Position numbers and translations under genes: made by a program
Assembly (NCBI GenBank): GCA_038276395.1
Contig: JBBQAA010000035.1
Coordinates: 1 to 38,181 of the forward strand
Length of the DNA stretch: 38,181 nucleotides
Origin: JBBQAA01 sp038276395
GTDB lineage: Bacteria > Actinomycetota > Thermoleophilia > Solirubrobacterales > Solirubrobacteraceae
Direction: 5' to 3'
Shown: in pieces, positions 1-8,189 of the stretch
Layout of the letters: each line of letters starts with the position of its first letter
Numbering within the stretch: the stretch's first letter is position 1
The notes under the pieces: model-generated
What the model was told of the DNA's origin: nothing
Seen by the model: the letters and a program-made list of their open reading frames with translations, nothing else
The model's database searches: none

Positions 1-1
1 C

Positions 2-2635
2 CCCGAGGCGCGCTCGCGGCTGCGGCCGCTCAAGCGCCAGGCCGAGGCCGCCGAGCTGCACGCGCGGCTCGAGCGCCAGAGCCTCGAGGCGCGCTCCGAG
101 CTCGCGCGGGACGACGTGCGCGCCGCCCGGGCCGAGCTCGAGCGGGCGGAGGCGGGCCGGCGCGCCGCGCGTGCCGCCCGGGCGCGGGAGGACTCGGCGC
201 TGGCCGAGGTCGCCGCGCGGCGGGAGGCGGCCGAGGAGACGTTGCAGGCCCGGGCGGAACGGCGCGAGGCGCTCGGGCGCCGGCTCTACGCGGCGCGCGC
301 GGCGGGCGAGCGACTCGGGTTCCGTCTCGAGGGGGTGCGGGACCGGGCCGGGGGCCTCACCTCCGGGGTCGCGCGCCGGCGCGCCGAGCTCGATGTGCTG
401 GCCGCCGAGGCGGCGGCCGACGCGCCTGATCCCGCCGTGACCGAGCGCGTGGCCGCGCTCGAGGCCGAACGGGACGCGCTCCGGCGGGAGCTCTCGGCCG
501 GGGTCGAGCGAGGCGTCGCCGCGCTCGAGGACGAGCGGGTCGCGGCCGAGGCCGCGGCGGGCGAGCGCGCGGCGGAGGCCGAAGCGCTCGCCGCGCGGGT
601 GGAGGCGGCCGAGGCCGCCTGCGCCTCGGCCCGGGTCGTGCGGCGCGAGGCCGAGCGGGCCGTCGAGACGGTACGGCGCGAGGCGGCGACGGTCGGCGCC
701 GAGCTGGCCGCCGTCAACCAGTTCCTGCGCTCCCACGCCGCCGCGCCGGGCGGCGCCGCCTCCCTGGCCGACTCACTCACTGTGGAGCCGGGGCTCGAGC
801 TGGCGCTGGCCGCCGCGCTCGGCGGTCTGCTCGCCGCGGCGCTCGCCCCCGACCGCGCGAGCGCGGCCGAGCTCCTGGCGCGCGCGGGGCACGACGGCGG
901 GGCGGCGCTCGTCGCGCCGACCGGCGAGTCCGGCGCCCCGACCGGCGGTCCGGCACCCGTCCCGAGCGCGCGACGGCTACTCGACGCGGTGTCGGGGCCG
1001 CCCGACGCGCTCGCCCTCGTCTCGCCGCTGCTCGCCGACGCCTGGCTCGTCGCCGAGCTCGGCGCGCTCCCGGAGGCCTTCGCGGGCATCGCCGTCACGC
1101 GCGCGGGGCGGGTGTGGTTCGGCGCCCGCCGCGAGCTGCGCCAGGTCCCGGCGGGGGGCACCGAGCGCGTCCTCGCCGCCCGCGCCGAGCGCGACGCGCT
1201 GCTCGCCCGCACCGAGGCCGCCGCGCGCGCCGAGGGCGCGGCCGTCGCCGCGCTCGCCGGCGCCGCGAGCGAGGTCGAGCGCACCGGCGCGGCGCGCGAG
1301 GAGGCCGACGCGGCCGCCGGCGCCGCCCACCGCGCTCGCGAGCTCGCCCGGGAGCACGCGCAGGGGCTCGCGGAGGCGATCGCGCGCCGGCGCCGCGCGC
1401 CCGCTGACGGCCCCGGCGCCGTGCGCCGCGCCGAGATCGAGGGCGCGCTCGAGGCCGAGCGCCGGCTGGCCGAGCGGGCCACCGGCGCCCGCGCCGAGCG
1501 CGAGCGCCGCACCGCCGGCCTGCGCTCGAGCCTCGCCGCCGCCGAGGCGCTCGTGCCCGCCGCCGAGCGCCTGCTCGAGGCCCTGGCCACCGCCGCGGCC
1601 GCCGTCGCCACCCGGATCGAGGCCTTCGATGCCGCGCTGGCCGCCGACCGTGCGGCGGGGGAGGGCGTGGCGGCCGAGCTGCGCGCCTGCGCCCAGGAGG
1701 AGGCCGGGGTCCAGGCCCGGCTCCGCGCCCGCGGGGAGGAGGTCACCGCCGCCGAGGTCGCGGCCGAGCGCGCGCGCGACCGCGCGGGCGCCGCCGAGGC
1801 CGAGCTCGCCGCGCTCGCCGAGCGTCTCGGCCTCGCCCCGGAGGAGGCGGAGAACCCGCTTCCGGCCGCCGAGCGCGAGCAGCTCATGGCGCGCCTCGAG
1901 CGCCTGGCCCGGCGCCGCGAGCAGCTCGGCCCCGTCAACCCGCTGGCCGAGGAGGAGTACGCCGCCGCGCTCTCCCACGTCGAGGAGCTCGAGGCCCACC
2001 GGACGGACCTCGAGGTCTCCCTGCGCGAGCTCGCCGGCCTCGTCCGGGACACCGACCGCGAGATCCGCCGGACGTTCGAGGAGACCTTCGCCGCCGCCGC
2101 GGCGAACTTCGAGGATGTCGCCACCCATCTCTTCCCGGGCGGCACCGGGCGGCTCCGCCTCGTCCGGGAGGAGGCGGGTCCGCGCCCGGTGCTCGGGGGC
2201 GCGGAGGTGCCCGCCGACCCTGAGGCCGAGGAGCATCCCGACGAGGCCACGGACCGCGACCCCGCGGAGGACCTGCTCGGCGTCGAGATCGAGATCACCC
2301 CGGCCGGCAAGGCGACCAAGCGCCTGTCGCTGCTCTCGGGCGGGGAGAAGTCCCTCACCGCCCTGGCCTTCCTCTTCGCCGTCTTCCTCGCCCGCCCGTG
2401 CCCGTTCTACATCCTCGACGAGGTGGAGGCGGCGCTCGACGACCTGAACATCGGCCGCTTCCTCGAGCTCCTGCGCCGCTACGCGGGCCGCGCGCAGTTC
2501 ATCGTCGTCACCCACCAGCGGCGCACGATGGAGGCCGCCGATGCCCTCTACGGGGTCTCGATGGCCGGGGACGGCGTCTCGCGCGTCGTCTCCCGCCGGC
2601 TGCCGGGCGCCCCGGCGGCCGCGGGCGCCGCGTAG
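2..2635 (+). CDS. smc: Chromosome segregation protein SMC, C-terminal part (5' truncated by window edge)
   Basis: SMC is the ATPase of the Smc-ScpAB condensin that compacts and separates chromosomes. The frame is open from base 2, before any start codon, and reads a typical SMC stretch (LRPLKRQAE), so the N-terminal head with Walker A lies upstream of the window. What remains is a long Ala/Glu/Arg-rich coiled coil, a hinge-like globular part around 700-1150 (VNQFLRSH onward), a second coiled coil, and the C-terminal head. The head carries the ABC signature LSLLSGGEKS near 2326-2352 and Walker B FYILDEVEAALDD near 2404-2442, followed by the H-loop region VVTHQRRTME. The signature and Walker B motifs are intact, so this looks functional. 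Its place upstream of ftsY is the common bacterial order. Confidence 0.96.
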   Translation, partial: PEARSRLRPLKRQAEAAELHARLERQSLEARSELARDDVRAARAELERAEAGRRAARAARAREDSALAEVAARREAAEETLQARAERREALGRRLYAARAAGERLGFRLEGVRDRAGGLTSGVARRRAELDVLAAEAAADAPDPAVTERVAALEAERDALRRELSAGVERGVAALEDERVAAEAAAGERAAEAEALAARVEAAEAACASARVVRREAERAVETVRREAATVGAELAAVNQFLRSHAAAPGGAASLADSLTVEPGLELALAAALGGLLAAALAPDRASAAELLARAGHDGGAALVAPTGESGAPTGGPAPVPSARRLLDAVSGPPDALALVSPLLADAWLVAELGALPEAFAGIAVTRAGRVWFGARRELRQVPAGGTERVLAARAERDALLARTEAAARAEGAAVAALAGAASEVERTGAAREEADAAAGAAHRARELAREHAQGLAEAIARRRRAPADGPGAVRRAEIEGALEAERRLAERATGARAERERRTAGLRSSLAAAEALVPAAERLLEALATAAAAVATRIEAFDAALAADRAAGEGVAAELRACAQEEAGVQARLRARGEEVTAAEVAAERARDRAGAAEAELAALAERLGLAPEEAENPLPAAEREQLMARLERLARRREQLGPVNPLAEEEYAAALSHVEELEAHRTDLEVSLRELAGLVRDTDREIRRTFEETFAAAAANFEDVATHLFPGGTGRLRLVREEAGPRPVLGGAEVPADPEAEEHPDEATDRDPAEDLLGVEIEITPAGKATKRLSLLSGGEKSLTALAFLFAVFLARPCPFYILDEVEAALDDLNIGRFLELLRRYAGRAQFIVVTHQRRTMEAADALYGVSMAGDGVSRVVSRRLPGAPAAAGAA

Positions 2636-2669
2636 AGCGACGGTCCTTCCCCCGATCGACCGTTCAAGC

Positions 2670-2687
2670 CGGCCCCGGAGCGGGCCG
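2670..2687 (+). terminator. GC-rich hairpin after smc
   Basis: CGGCCC and GGGCCG form a perfect 6-bp stem around a 6-nt loop, in the 66-bp gap between smc and the GGDEF-EAL gene. No U tract follows, so it may be a weak or factor-assisted terminator, or a leader structure of the downstream gene. Confidence 0.3.
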
Positions 2688-2701
2688 ATACCCCAAGGGC
2701 T

Positions 2702-4939
2702 GTGCCCCTCGAGTCCCTGAGCCGACCCCTGCGCGGAGCGAGCCGCTCCGCGGCGATGGGGCGCACGCTGGGCTGGCTCTTCCTCGGCGGGGCGCTCATC
2801 GGCGCCGCCGCGGTGTGGCTGCTGCCGCTCCCCGCCAGCACCGATGAGACGGGCACCCTCGCCGTCATGGGGGTCAGCGCCGTGCTCGGCGCCTTCCTAC
2901 GGCACTACGCCGACCGCCTGCCACCCATGGCCATCCAGGGCTTCCTCGCCCTCGGCACCCTGGCGATCTCGGCCGACATCGCGCTGGCCGGCGGCCACAC
3001 CGTGGGCGACCAGATCTTCTACCTGTGGACCGCCCTGTGCGCGTTCTACTACGCCACCCGGCGCGCGGCCGCCGTCCAGCTCGCCCTGATCGCGGCGGGC
3101 TACGGGGCGGCGCTGCTCGTCTCCCACACCCATCAGGCCGAGACGAAGTGGGTCATCGTGCTCGGCTCGCTGGCCGGTATGTGGTTCGTCATCGATCGCC
3201 TGGTCTCCGGGCTCGAGTCCGCGGGGGAGGAGGTCCTCGACCGCTCCCGCGAGCTCGTGGGCGCCGAGCAGCGCTTCCGCTCGGCCTTCGAGGACGCCGC
3301 CACCGGCATGACGCTCGCCGACTTCGACGGGACCTGGATCCGCGTCAACCGCGCCTTCGCCGACTTCCTCGGCACCACCGTGGAGGACCTCGCCGGGCGC
3401 TCGTTTAGGGACTTCTGCCACCCGGATGACGTCGACCTCACTGAGGAGAAGCTCGACACCGGGCGCGAGGACGGGCTCTGGGCCATCGACCGCCGCTACG
3501 TGCGCGCGGACGGCCGGGTCGCGTGGGGTCATGTGAGCGTCTCCCTCGTCCGCGACGCGGCCGGTGAGCCCGTCAATCTCATCTCGCAGATCCAGGACAT
3601 CACCGAGCGCCGCCGGGCGGAGGTGAGCCTCGCCCACCAAGCGGTCCACGACCCGCTCACGGGCCTGCCCAACCGCCTGCTCTTCCTCGACCGCCTCACG
3701 CTGGGGATCGCCCGCCTGGCGCGGAACCGGGGTGTGCTCGCCGTGCTCTTCCTCGACCTCGACCGCTTCAAGCTCGTCAACGACTCCTTCGGCCACAACT
3801 CGGGCGATGAGGTGATCGCCGAGGTCGCGCGGCGCCTGCGGGAGCTGCTTCGCCCCGAGGACACCCTGGCCCGCTTCGGCGGGGACGAGTTCACCATCCT
3901 CTGCGAGTCGGAGGATCCGCGGGCCGCCGAGGGCGTCGCCGGCCGCGTGGGCGAGGCGCTCGCCGAGCCCATCCAGGTCGGAGGCCGCTCGATCTTCCTC
4001 TCCGCGAGCATCGGGATCTCCCGCACCGAGAGCGCCCGGGCCGACGCGGAGCGCCTGCTCGCCGAGGCCGACGCGGCGATGTACCGGGCCAAGGAGGGCG
4101 GGCGCTCGCGCTTCGCCGTCTTCGACCCCGCCATGCGCCTGCGGGGCGCCGAGCGCCTGGAGATCGAGAGCGGGCTGCGCCGGGCGCTCGAGCACGACGA
4201 GCTGCGCCTGCACTTCCAGCCCCAGATCGACCTGGCCGGCGGCCGGATCGTGGCCGTCGAGGCGCTCGTGCGCTGGCAGCATCCGGAGCGCGGGCTGCTC
4301 GCACCCGGCGAGTTCATCGGGGTGGCCGAGGACTCCCGCCTCATCCTCCCCCTCGGCGAGCAGGTGCTGGAGAAGGCCTGCGCCCAGGCCGTCGCCTGGC
4401 GGGCGGAGGGTCTCGCGCTGCGCATGTCGGTCAACCTCTCCCCGCGCCAGCTCGCCGACCCGGACATCGTCGGGACCGTCTCGCGGGCGCTCGCGCGGAC
4501 GGGGCTCGAGCCCGCCGCGCTGTGCCTGGAGATCACGGAGAACGCGGTGATCGACGACCTCGCCTCCGGCATCGCCGCGCTCGAGGCGCTCAAGGACCTC
4601 GGCGTCTCGCTGGCCATCGACGACTTCGGCGTCGGCTTCTCCTCCCTGAACCAGGTACGGCGGCTCTCGCCCGTCGACGTGCTGAAGATCGACCGCTCCT
4701 TCATCGCCGGCCTCGAGGGGGACGCTCAGGAGGGAGCGCTCGTCTCCGCCGTCATCGGGATCGCCCGGGCCCTCGAGCTGCACACCGTGGCCGAGGGGAT
4801 CGAGACGCCGGGGCAGGCGGCCGTCTTGCGCCGGCTGGGCTGTGAGACCGGTCAGGGCTTCCTCTTCGCCCGGCCCGTGCCCGCCGAGCAGATCGCACCG
4901 CTCGTGCGGCGCGGCGCGCTCGGCGAGCTCGTGGCCTGA
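2702..4939 (+). CDS. Membrane-anchored PAS-GGDEF-EAL cyclic-di-GMP enzyme
   Basis: This is a predicted bifunctional cyclic-di-GMP turnover protein of 745 aa. The N-terminus (about residues 20-175) has several hydrophobic segments consistent with about six membrane helices. A PAS sensor follows (about 195-300). The GGDEF domain has its signature at residues 393-397 (ARFGGDEF), with an RxxD product-inhibition site (RPED) exactly five residues before it. The EAL domain begins at EAL 520-522 and keeps NLSPRQL, CLEITEN, IDDFGVGFSSL, LKIDRSF and VAEGIET. Both catalytic sites look intact, so synthesis and hydrolysis are both possible; the net activity cannot be read from sequence. The start is GTG 2702; ATG 2756, just before the first membrane segment, is a good alternative. 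It sits between smc and ftsY, which are often adjacent. Confidence 0.93.
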   Translation: MPLESLSRPLRGASRSAAMGRTLGWLFLGGALIGAAAVWLLPLPASTDETGTLAVMGVSAVLGAFLRHYADRLPPMAIQGFLALGTLAISADIALAGGHTVGDQIFYLWTALCAFYYATRRAAAVQLALIAAGYGAALLVSHTHQAETKWVIVLGSLAGMWFVIDRLVSGLESAGEEVLDRSRELVGAEQRFRSAFEDAATGMTLADFDGTWIRVNRAFADFLGTTVEDLAGRSFRDFCHPDDVDLTEEKLDTGREDGLWAIDRRYVRADGRVAWGHVSVSLVRDAAGEPVNLISQIQDITERRRAEVSLAHQAVHDPLTGLPNRLLFLDRLTLGIARLARNRGVLAVLFLDLDRFKLVNDSFGHNSGDEVIAEVARRLRELLRPEDTLARFGGDEFTILCESEDPRAAEGVAGRVGEALAEPIQVGGRSIFLSASIGISRTESARADAERLLAEADAAMYRAKEGGRSRFAVFDPAMRLRGAERLEIESGLRRALEHDELRLHFQPQIDLAGGRIVAVEALVRWQHPERGLLAPGEFIGVAEDSRLILPLGEQVLEKACAQAVAWRAEGLALRMSVNLSPRQLADPDIVGTVSRALARTGLEPAALCLEITENAVIDDLASGIAALEALKDLGVSLAIDDFGVGFSSLNQVRRLSPVDVLKIDRSFIAGLEGDAQEGALVSAVIGIARALELHTVAEGIETPGQAAVLRRLGCETGQGFLFARPVPAEQIAPLVRRGALGELVA

Positions 4940-4943
4940 GCAA

Positions 4944-4949
4944 TACCCT
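4944..4949 (+). promoter_or_regulatory. Candidate -10 box (TACCCT) of ftsY
   Basis: TACCCT lies 10 nt before the ATG of ftsY and no Shine-Dalgarno sequence lies between. A start site about 7 nt downstream would leave almost no leader. It is one of a set of similarly placed TANNNT boxes in the window. Confidence 0.45.
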
Positions 4950-4959
4950 CGCCGCCCCG

Positions 4960-5961
4960 ATGGCGCGCGACTGGCAGGAGGTCTTCATCACCGGCGACGG
5001 TCCGGCCGCGGGCGGCGCGGCCGCCGTCTCCGAGCCCGAGCGCGCCGGGTTCCTCCGCCGGTTGCGCACGAACATGCGCAAGACCCGCCAGGCGCTCTCG
5101 GCCGAGGTCCAGGCCACGCTCCTCTCCGGCGAGCTCGACGAGGAGGCGTGGGAGCGGCTCGAGGAGGCGCTCATCCACGCCGACGTCGGCGCGCGCACCA
5201 CGGCGCGGGTCGTCGCCGCCCTCGAGCGCGAGTCGGAGTCCGGCGCCGTCACCGGCGGGGAGGCGCTCACGGAGCGGCTGACCGAGCTGCTCGCCGGCAT
5301 CGCCGGCCAGGGGGATGGCCGGATCGACGTGTCCGCCGAGCCGTCGGTCATCCTCGCCGTTGGCGTCAACGGCACGGGCAAGACGACGACGGCGGGCAAG
5401 CTCGCCTGGCACCTGCAGCGCGAGGTCGGCCGCTCCGTCGTCCTCGGCGCGGCCGACACCTTCCGCGCGGCGGCGGTCGAGCAGCTCGGCGTGTGGGCCG
5501 AGCGCGCGGGCGCGGGCTTCGTGCGCGGGCCGGAGAACGCCGACCCCGGCGCCGTGGCCTACGACGCCGTGGCCACCGGCCTCCGGAAGCGGGCGGGCGT
5601 CGTCATCGTCGACACGGCCGGGCGCCTGCACACGCAGGACGACCTCATGGCCGAGCTCGCCAAGGTCCGCCGCGTCATCGCCAAGCAGCTTCCCGGGGCG
5701 CCGCACGAAACGCTGCTGACGATCGACGCCACGACCGGACAGAACGGCCTGCGCCAGGCCAAGCTGTTCGCCGAGGCGGTGCAGGTCACGGGGATCGTGC
5801 TGACGAAGCTCGACGGCACGGCCAGGGGCGGCATCGCCCTGGCCATCGCCGACGAGCTCGGGATCCCGGTGAAGCTCATCGGGATCGGGGAGCAGCTCGA
5901 GGACCTCCGGCCCTTCGACCCGCGGGACTTCGCCCGCGCGCTCGTGCTGGCCGAGGCCTAG
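4960..5961 (+). CDS. ftsY: Signal recognition particle receptor FtsY
   Basis: FtsY is the membrane-associated SRP GTPase receptor that docks Ffh-ribosome complexes at the translocon. The 333-aa protein has a short N-terminal A region, the helical N domain (about 40-110), and the NG GTPase domain. Visible motifs are the P-loop GVNGTGKTTT from residue 135, DTFRAAA, G3 DTAGRLHTQ near 218, G4 TKLDGTARGG near 282, and GIGEQLEDLRPF at the end. The acidic membrane-targeting A domain seen in E. coli is nearly absent, as in many actinobacteria. Ffh, its partner, lies about 2.2 kb downstream, beyond the nfeD/SPFH pair and the repeat region. Confidence 0.97.
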   Translation: MARDWQEVFITGDGPAAGGAAAVSEPERAGFLRRLRTNMRKTRQALSAEVQATLLSGELDEEAWERLEEALIHADVGARTTARVVAALERESESGAVTGGEALTERLTELLAGIAGQGDGRIDVSAEPSVILAVGVNGTGKTTTAGKLAWHLQREVGRSVVLGAADTFRAAAVEQLGVWAERAGAGFVRGPENADPGAVAYDAVATGLRKRAGVVIVDTAGRLHTQDDLMAELAKVRRVIAKQLPGAPHETLLTIDATTGQNGLRQAKLFAEAVQVTGIVLTKLDGTARGGIALAIADELGIPVKLIGIGEQLEDLRPFDPRDFARALVLAEA

Positions 5962-5998
5962 GCGTTTCGCTCGCGGCGCCGCGCCGCGCCCCGCGGGT

Positions 5999-6004
5999 TA
6001 TTCT
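5999..6004 (+). promoter_or_regulatory. Candidate -10 box (TATTCT) of the nfeD gene
   Basis: TATTCT is followed by 7 nt and then the ATG, the exact geometry of a leaderless transcript in actinobacteria. No ribosome binding site is visible. Confidence 0.5.
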
Positions 6005-6011
6005 CGGGGGT

Positions 6012-6443
6012 ATGGACTCGTGGGTGCTGTGGATCATCGCCGCGGTGGTGTTCGCCGCCGGAGAGACCATGGCGGCCGGGGGCTTCTTCCTCGCGCCCTT
6101 CGCGCTCGGTGCGCTCGTCGCCGCCGGGGTGGCGGCGATCGGCCTCGGCGCCGCCGTCCCGATCGCCGTCTTCATCGTCGTCTCCCTGCTCCTGCTGACG
6201 ATCGTGCGGCCCATCGCCCGCGCCCACCTGCGCACCCCCGCGGCGATCCGCACCGGTACGGCCGCGCTGATCGGTCGCGAGGGGCTCGTCGTCACGGCGA
6301 TCGAGGGGCCGGAGAACACCGGCCGCGTGAAGATCGAGGGCGAGGTGTGGAGCGCCCGCAGCTACGACGGAGAGGGTATCCGCGCAGGCGCACGGGTCAA
6401 CGTCGTCGAGATCAGGGGCGCCACGGCGCTCGTCACCGAATGA
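6012..6443 (+). CDS. nfeD: NfeD-like membrane protein
   Basis: This 143-aa protein has a hydrophobic N-terminal half (residues about 4-75, three to four membrane helices) and a C-terminal soluble domain (about 85-143) with the GREGLVVTAIEG and GEVWSARSYDG pattern of the NfeD OB-fold. It is a short-form NfeD, without the serine protease domain of long forms. NfeD proteins pair with stomatin/SPFH proteins in membrane microdomains, and the next gene, 10 bp downstream, is exactly such a protein. The two probably form one operon, although the second gene also has its own strong ribosome binding site. The start is the ATG right after the TATTCT box. Confidence 0.88.
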   Translation: MDSWVLWIIAAVVFAAGETMAAGGFFLAPFALGALVAAGVAAIGLGAAVPIAVFIVVSLLLLTIVRPIARAHLRTPAAIRTGTAALIGREGLVVTAIEGPENTGRVKIEGEVWSARSYDGEGIRAGARVNVVEIRGATALVTE

Positions 6444-6453
6444 GGAGAGAACC

Positions 6454-7500
6454 ATGGCCGGTCTGATCGTCCTCGCTGTCATCGCGCTGTTCGTCCTGTT
6501 CCTGGCCGCGCGGACGATCCGCATCGTCCCGCAGGCCAGGGCCGGGGTCATCGAGCGCCTCGGCCGCTACAACCGCACGCTCGACCCGGGGCTGGCGATC
6601 GTCGTCCCCTTCGTCGACCGCCTACGGCCCCTCATCGACCTGCGCGAGCAGGTCGTCTCCTTCCCGCCCCAGCCCGTCATCACCGAGGACAACCTCGTCG
6701 TCCAGATCGACACCGTCATCTACTTCACGATCACGGATCCGAAGTCCGTCTCCTACGAGGTGGCCAGCCCGCTCCAGGCGATTGAGCAGCTCACGGTGAC
6801 GACGCTGCGCAACGTCATCGGCGGCCAGACGCTCGAGGACACGCTGACCGCGCGCGACTCGGTCAACGTCCAGCTCCGCGCCGTGCTCGACGAGGCCACG
6901 GGCAAGTGGGGGATCCGCGTCAACCGCGTCGAGCTCAAGTCCGTCGATCCGCCCGCCTCGATCCAGGAGGCGATGGAGAAGCAGATGCGCGCCGAGCGCG
7001 ACCGCCGTGCGGCGATTCTCAACGCCGAGGGCGTCAAGCAGTCCCAGATCCTCACGGCGGAGGGGGAGAAGCAGGCCGCGGTGCTGACGGCCGAGGGCGC
7101 CAAGCAGGCGGCGATCCTCCGCTCAGAGGGGGAGGCCAAGGCGATCCAGACCGTGTTCGCCTCGATCCACCAGGGCCGGCCGGACCAGGAGCTCCTGTCC
7201 TACCAGTACCTCCAGATGCTCCCGCAGCTCGCCCAGGGGCCGGCGAACAAGATCTTCGTCATCCCGTCGGAGTTCTCCCAGGCACTCGGGAACATCGGCC
7301 AGGCCTTCGGGAGCGGCCTGCGCCGCGCCGAGGACGGCCCGCCGCCCCCGCCCCCGCCTCCCATCGAGGGCGACGGTGCGGCGTCCTCGGCCGCGGTGCG
7401 CGAGGCCGAGGCGGCGGCCGAAGAGGCCCGCCGGGCGGCTGAGGATGCCTCGGGCCCGGTCGGCTCGCGGCCGCGCGACGACGTGCCGCCGGTGGCGTAA
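6454..7500 (+). CDS. SPFH/Band 7 (stomatin/QmcA-like) membrane protein
   Basis: This is a 348-aa stomatin-family scaffold protein of the inner membrane. An N-terminal hydrophobic anchor (about 3-22) is followed by the SPFH domain (about 25-190; RAGVIERLGRYNRTLDPG, VVSFPPQPVITEDN, LRNVIGG). A charged helix carries four tandem ten-residue repeats of the type LTAEGEKQAA (about 185-228). The tail has a run of eight prolines (about 293-300) and an Ala/Glu-rich end. A good Shine-Dalgarno (GAGGAGAGAACC) precedes the ATG. NfeD immediately upstream supports the assignment. The last codons (GGTGGCGTA) are repeated 269 bp downstream as part of a tandem duplication. Confidence 0.93.
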   Translation: MAGLIVLAVIALFVLFLAARTIRIVPQARAGVIERLGRYNRTLDPGLAIVVPFVDRLRPLIDLREQVVSFPPQPVITEDNLVVQIDTVIYFTITDPKSVSYEVASPLQAIEQLTVTTLRNVIGGQTLEDTLTARDSVNVQLRAVLDEATGKWGIRVNRVELKSVDPPASIQEAMEKQMRAERDRRAAILNAEGVKQSQILTAEGEKQAAVLTAEGAKQAAILRSEGEAKAIQTVFASIHQGRPDQELLSYQYLQMLPQLAQGPANKIFVIPSEFSQALGNIGQAFGSGLRRAEDGPPPPPPPPIEGDGAASSAAVREAEAAAEEARRAAEDASGPVGSRPRDDVPPVA

Positions 7501-7601
7501 GGCGCAGGCGAACGGTCGCCCCTTTGCGGGTGAGGCTGGGGAAGAGGAATGTCGCCCCTGGCCTCGGCCGTCGCGGTCTGCCGCGGGCGGGGCCGGGGGG
7601 C

Positions 7602-7714
7602 CGCCTCTTTAGTTGCCCGCGCGCTCGGGAGGAGCGTCCGAGCGACGAAACGGTCGTGGGGCGACAGGTTCGTCGACGTCGCCGCCTCGGGCCGCGCGCG
7701 GTCAACGAAGCGAC
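7602..7714 (+). repeat. Structured repeat element, copy A
   Basis: This ~113-bp element starts near CTTTAGTTGCC and ends at GTCAACGAAGCGAC. The core is GCGACGAAACGGTCGTGGGG and then CGACAGGTTCGTCGAC. TTCGTCGAC (7669-7677) pairs with GTCAACGAA (7701-7709) with one mismatch around a GC-rich inner loop. It shares length, order of boxes and core with copies B and C. Confidence 0.75.
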
Positions 7715-7873
7715 TGCCCCGGGGGCCGCGGCGCACAGCCTTGAGTTCCACGTACGGCCGGTGGCGTAGGGCTCGGGCGACGGTGGTCGTCCGCCGACGC
7801 GGGTGAGGCTGGGGAGGAGGAATGTCGCCCGGCCCTCGGCCGTTGGGGTCTTCCGCGGGCGGGGCCGGCGGCC

Positions 7874-7984
7874 GTCGCTTTGTTGCCTGCCCCCGCCGAA
7901 GGAGCGTCTGATCGACGAAATCGTCGTGGGGCGACAGGTTCGTTGACATCGCGGCATCGGGCCGCGTGCGGTCAACAAAGCAAC
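7874..7984 (+). repeat. Structured repeat element, copy B
   Basis: This 111-bp element is bounded by imperfect inverted repeats: GTCGCTTTGTTGCC at the left and GGTCAACAAAGCAAC at the right. Inside are a small hairpin (CGACGA-AA-TCGTCG, 7913-7926) and the core GTGGGGCGACAGGTTC. A two-tier hairpin follows, with an outer stem TTCGTTGAC/GTCAACAAA (7939-7947 with 7971-7979, one mismatch) and a perfect inner stem CGCGGC/GCCGCG (7950-7955 with 7961-7966). Confidence 0.8.
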
Positions 7985-8174
7985 CGCCGCCGAACCGCGG
8001 TGCGCCCCCTTCGAGTTCCCCTTCCTCATAGACCGCGAACGGCCCCGGCCAACCGGAGACGTCCGGACGGAGCGCCACCAGGTCCGTCAGCCTGATCGAG
8101 TCGCCGGGCGCGCGGTTCCTGGCGGAGCTGCCGAGGGCGTAGGGCGCTCGCCGTCCTGCCAAAGCGCCTTGCGG

Positions 8175-8180
8175 CACACT
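8175..8180 (+). promoter_or_regulatory. Weak candidate -10 box (CACACT) of ffh
   Basis: CACACT sits 9 nt before the ffh ATG with no Shine-Dalgarno between. It departs from TANNNT at the first position, so this is the least certain of the boxes listed. Confidence 0.25.
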
Positions 8181-8189
8181 GGACCGACC

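Larger units (their letters stand above)
7491..8035 (+). repeat. Tandem duplication, two ~269-bp units
   Basis: Unit 1 runs from about 7491 to 7759 and unit 2 from about 7760 to 8035. Both begin with GGTGGCGTA (in unit 1 this is the end of the SPFH gene). Both then contain GCGGGTGAGGCTGGGGA, AGGAATGTCGCCC, CCGCGGGCGGGGCCGG, a CGACGAA box, CGTGGGGCGACAGGTTCGT, and a GAGTTCC segment near the end. By eye identity is roughly three quarters with small indels (offsets between 269 and 273 bp). Unit 1 therefore appears to include the last three codons of the upstream gene, so the duplication may have copied part of its 3' end. Confidence 0.8.
7501..8189 (+). other. Gene-free 690-bp region with tandem structured repeats
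   Basis: No convincing gene lies between the SPFH stop and the ffh start. Open frames on the minus strand are side effects of high GC and run antisense into both flanking genes. Bases 7491-8035 are two diverged tandem copies of a ~269-bp unit, each containing one ~112-bp hairpin element. Bases 8036-8189 are unique sequence leading to the ffh start; they contain a weak -10-like CACACT but no recognised riboswitch or tRNA. The SRP RNA signature (GGAAGGAAGCAGCC) is not present. Confidence 0.75.

Noticed and set aside
7656..7936. The repeats read as a CRISPR array
   Set aside because: Only two tandem units of ~269 bp with diverged sequence; no short identical repeats with unique spacers and no cas gene.
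7501..8189. Possible SRP RNA or riboswitch upstream of ffh
   Set aside because: The conserved SRP RNA loop sequence is absent, and the hairpin elements recur elsewhere beside unrelated genes, so they are not a dedicated SRP RNA.
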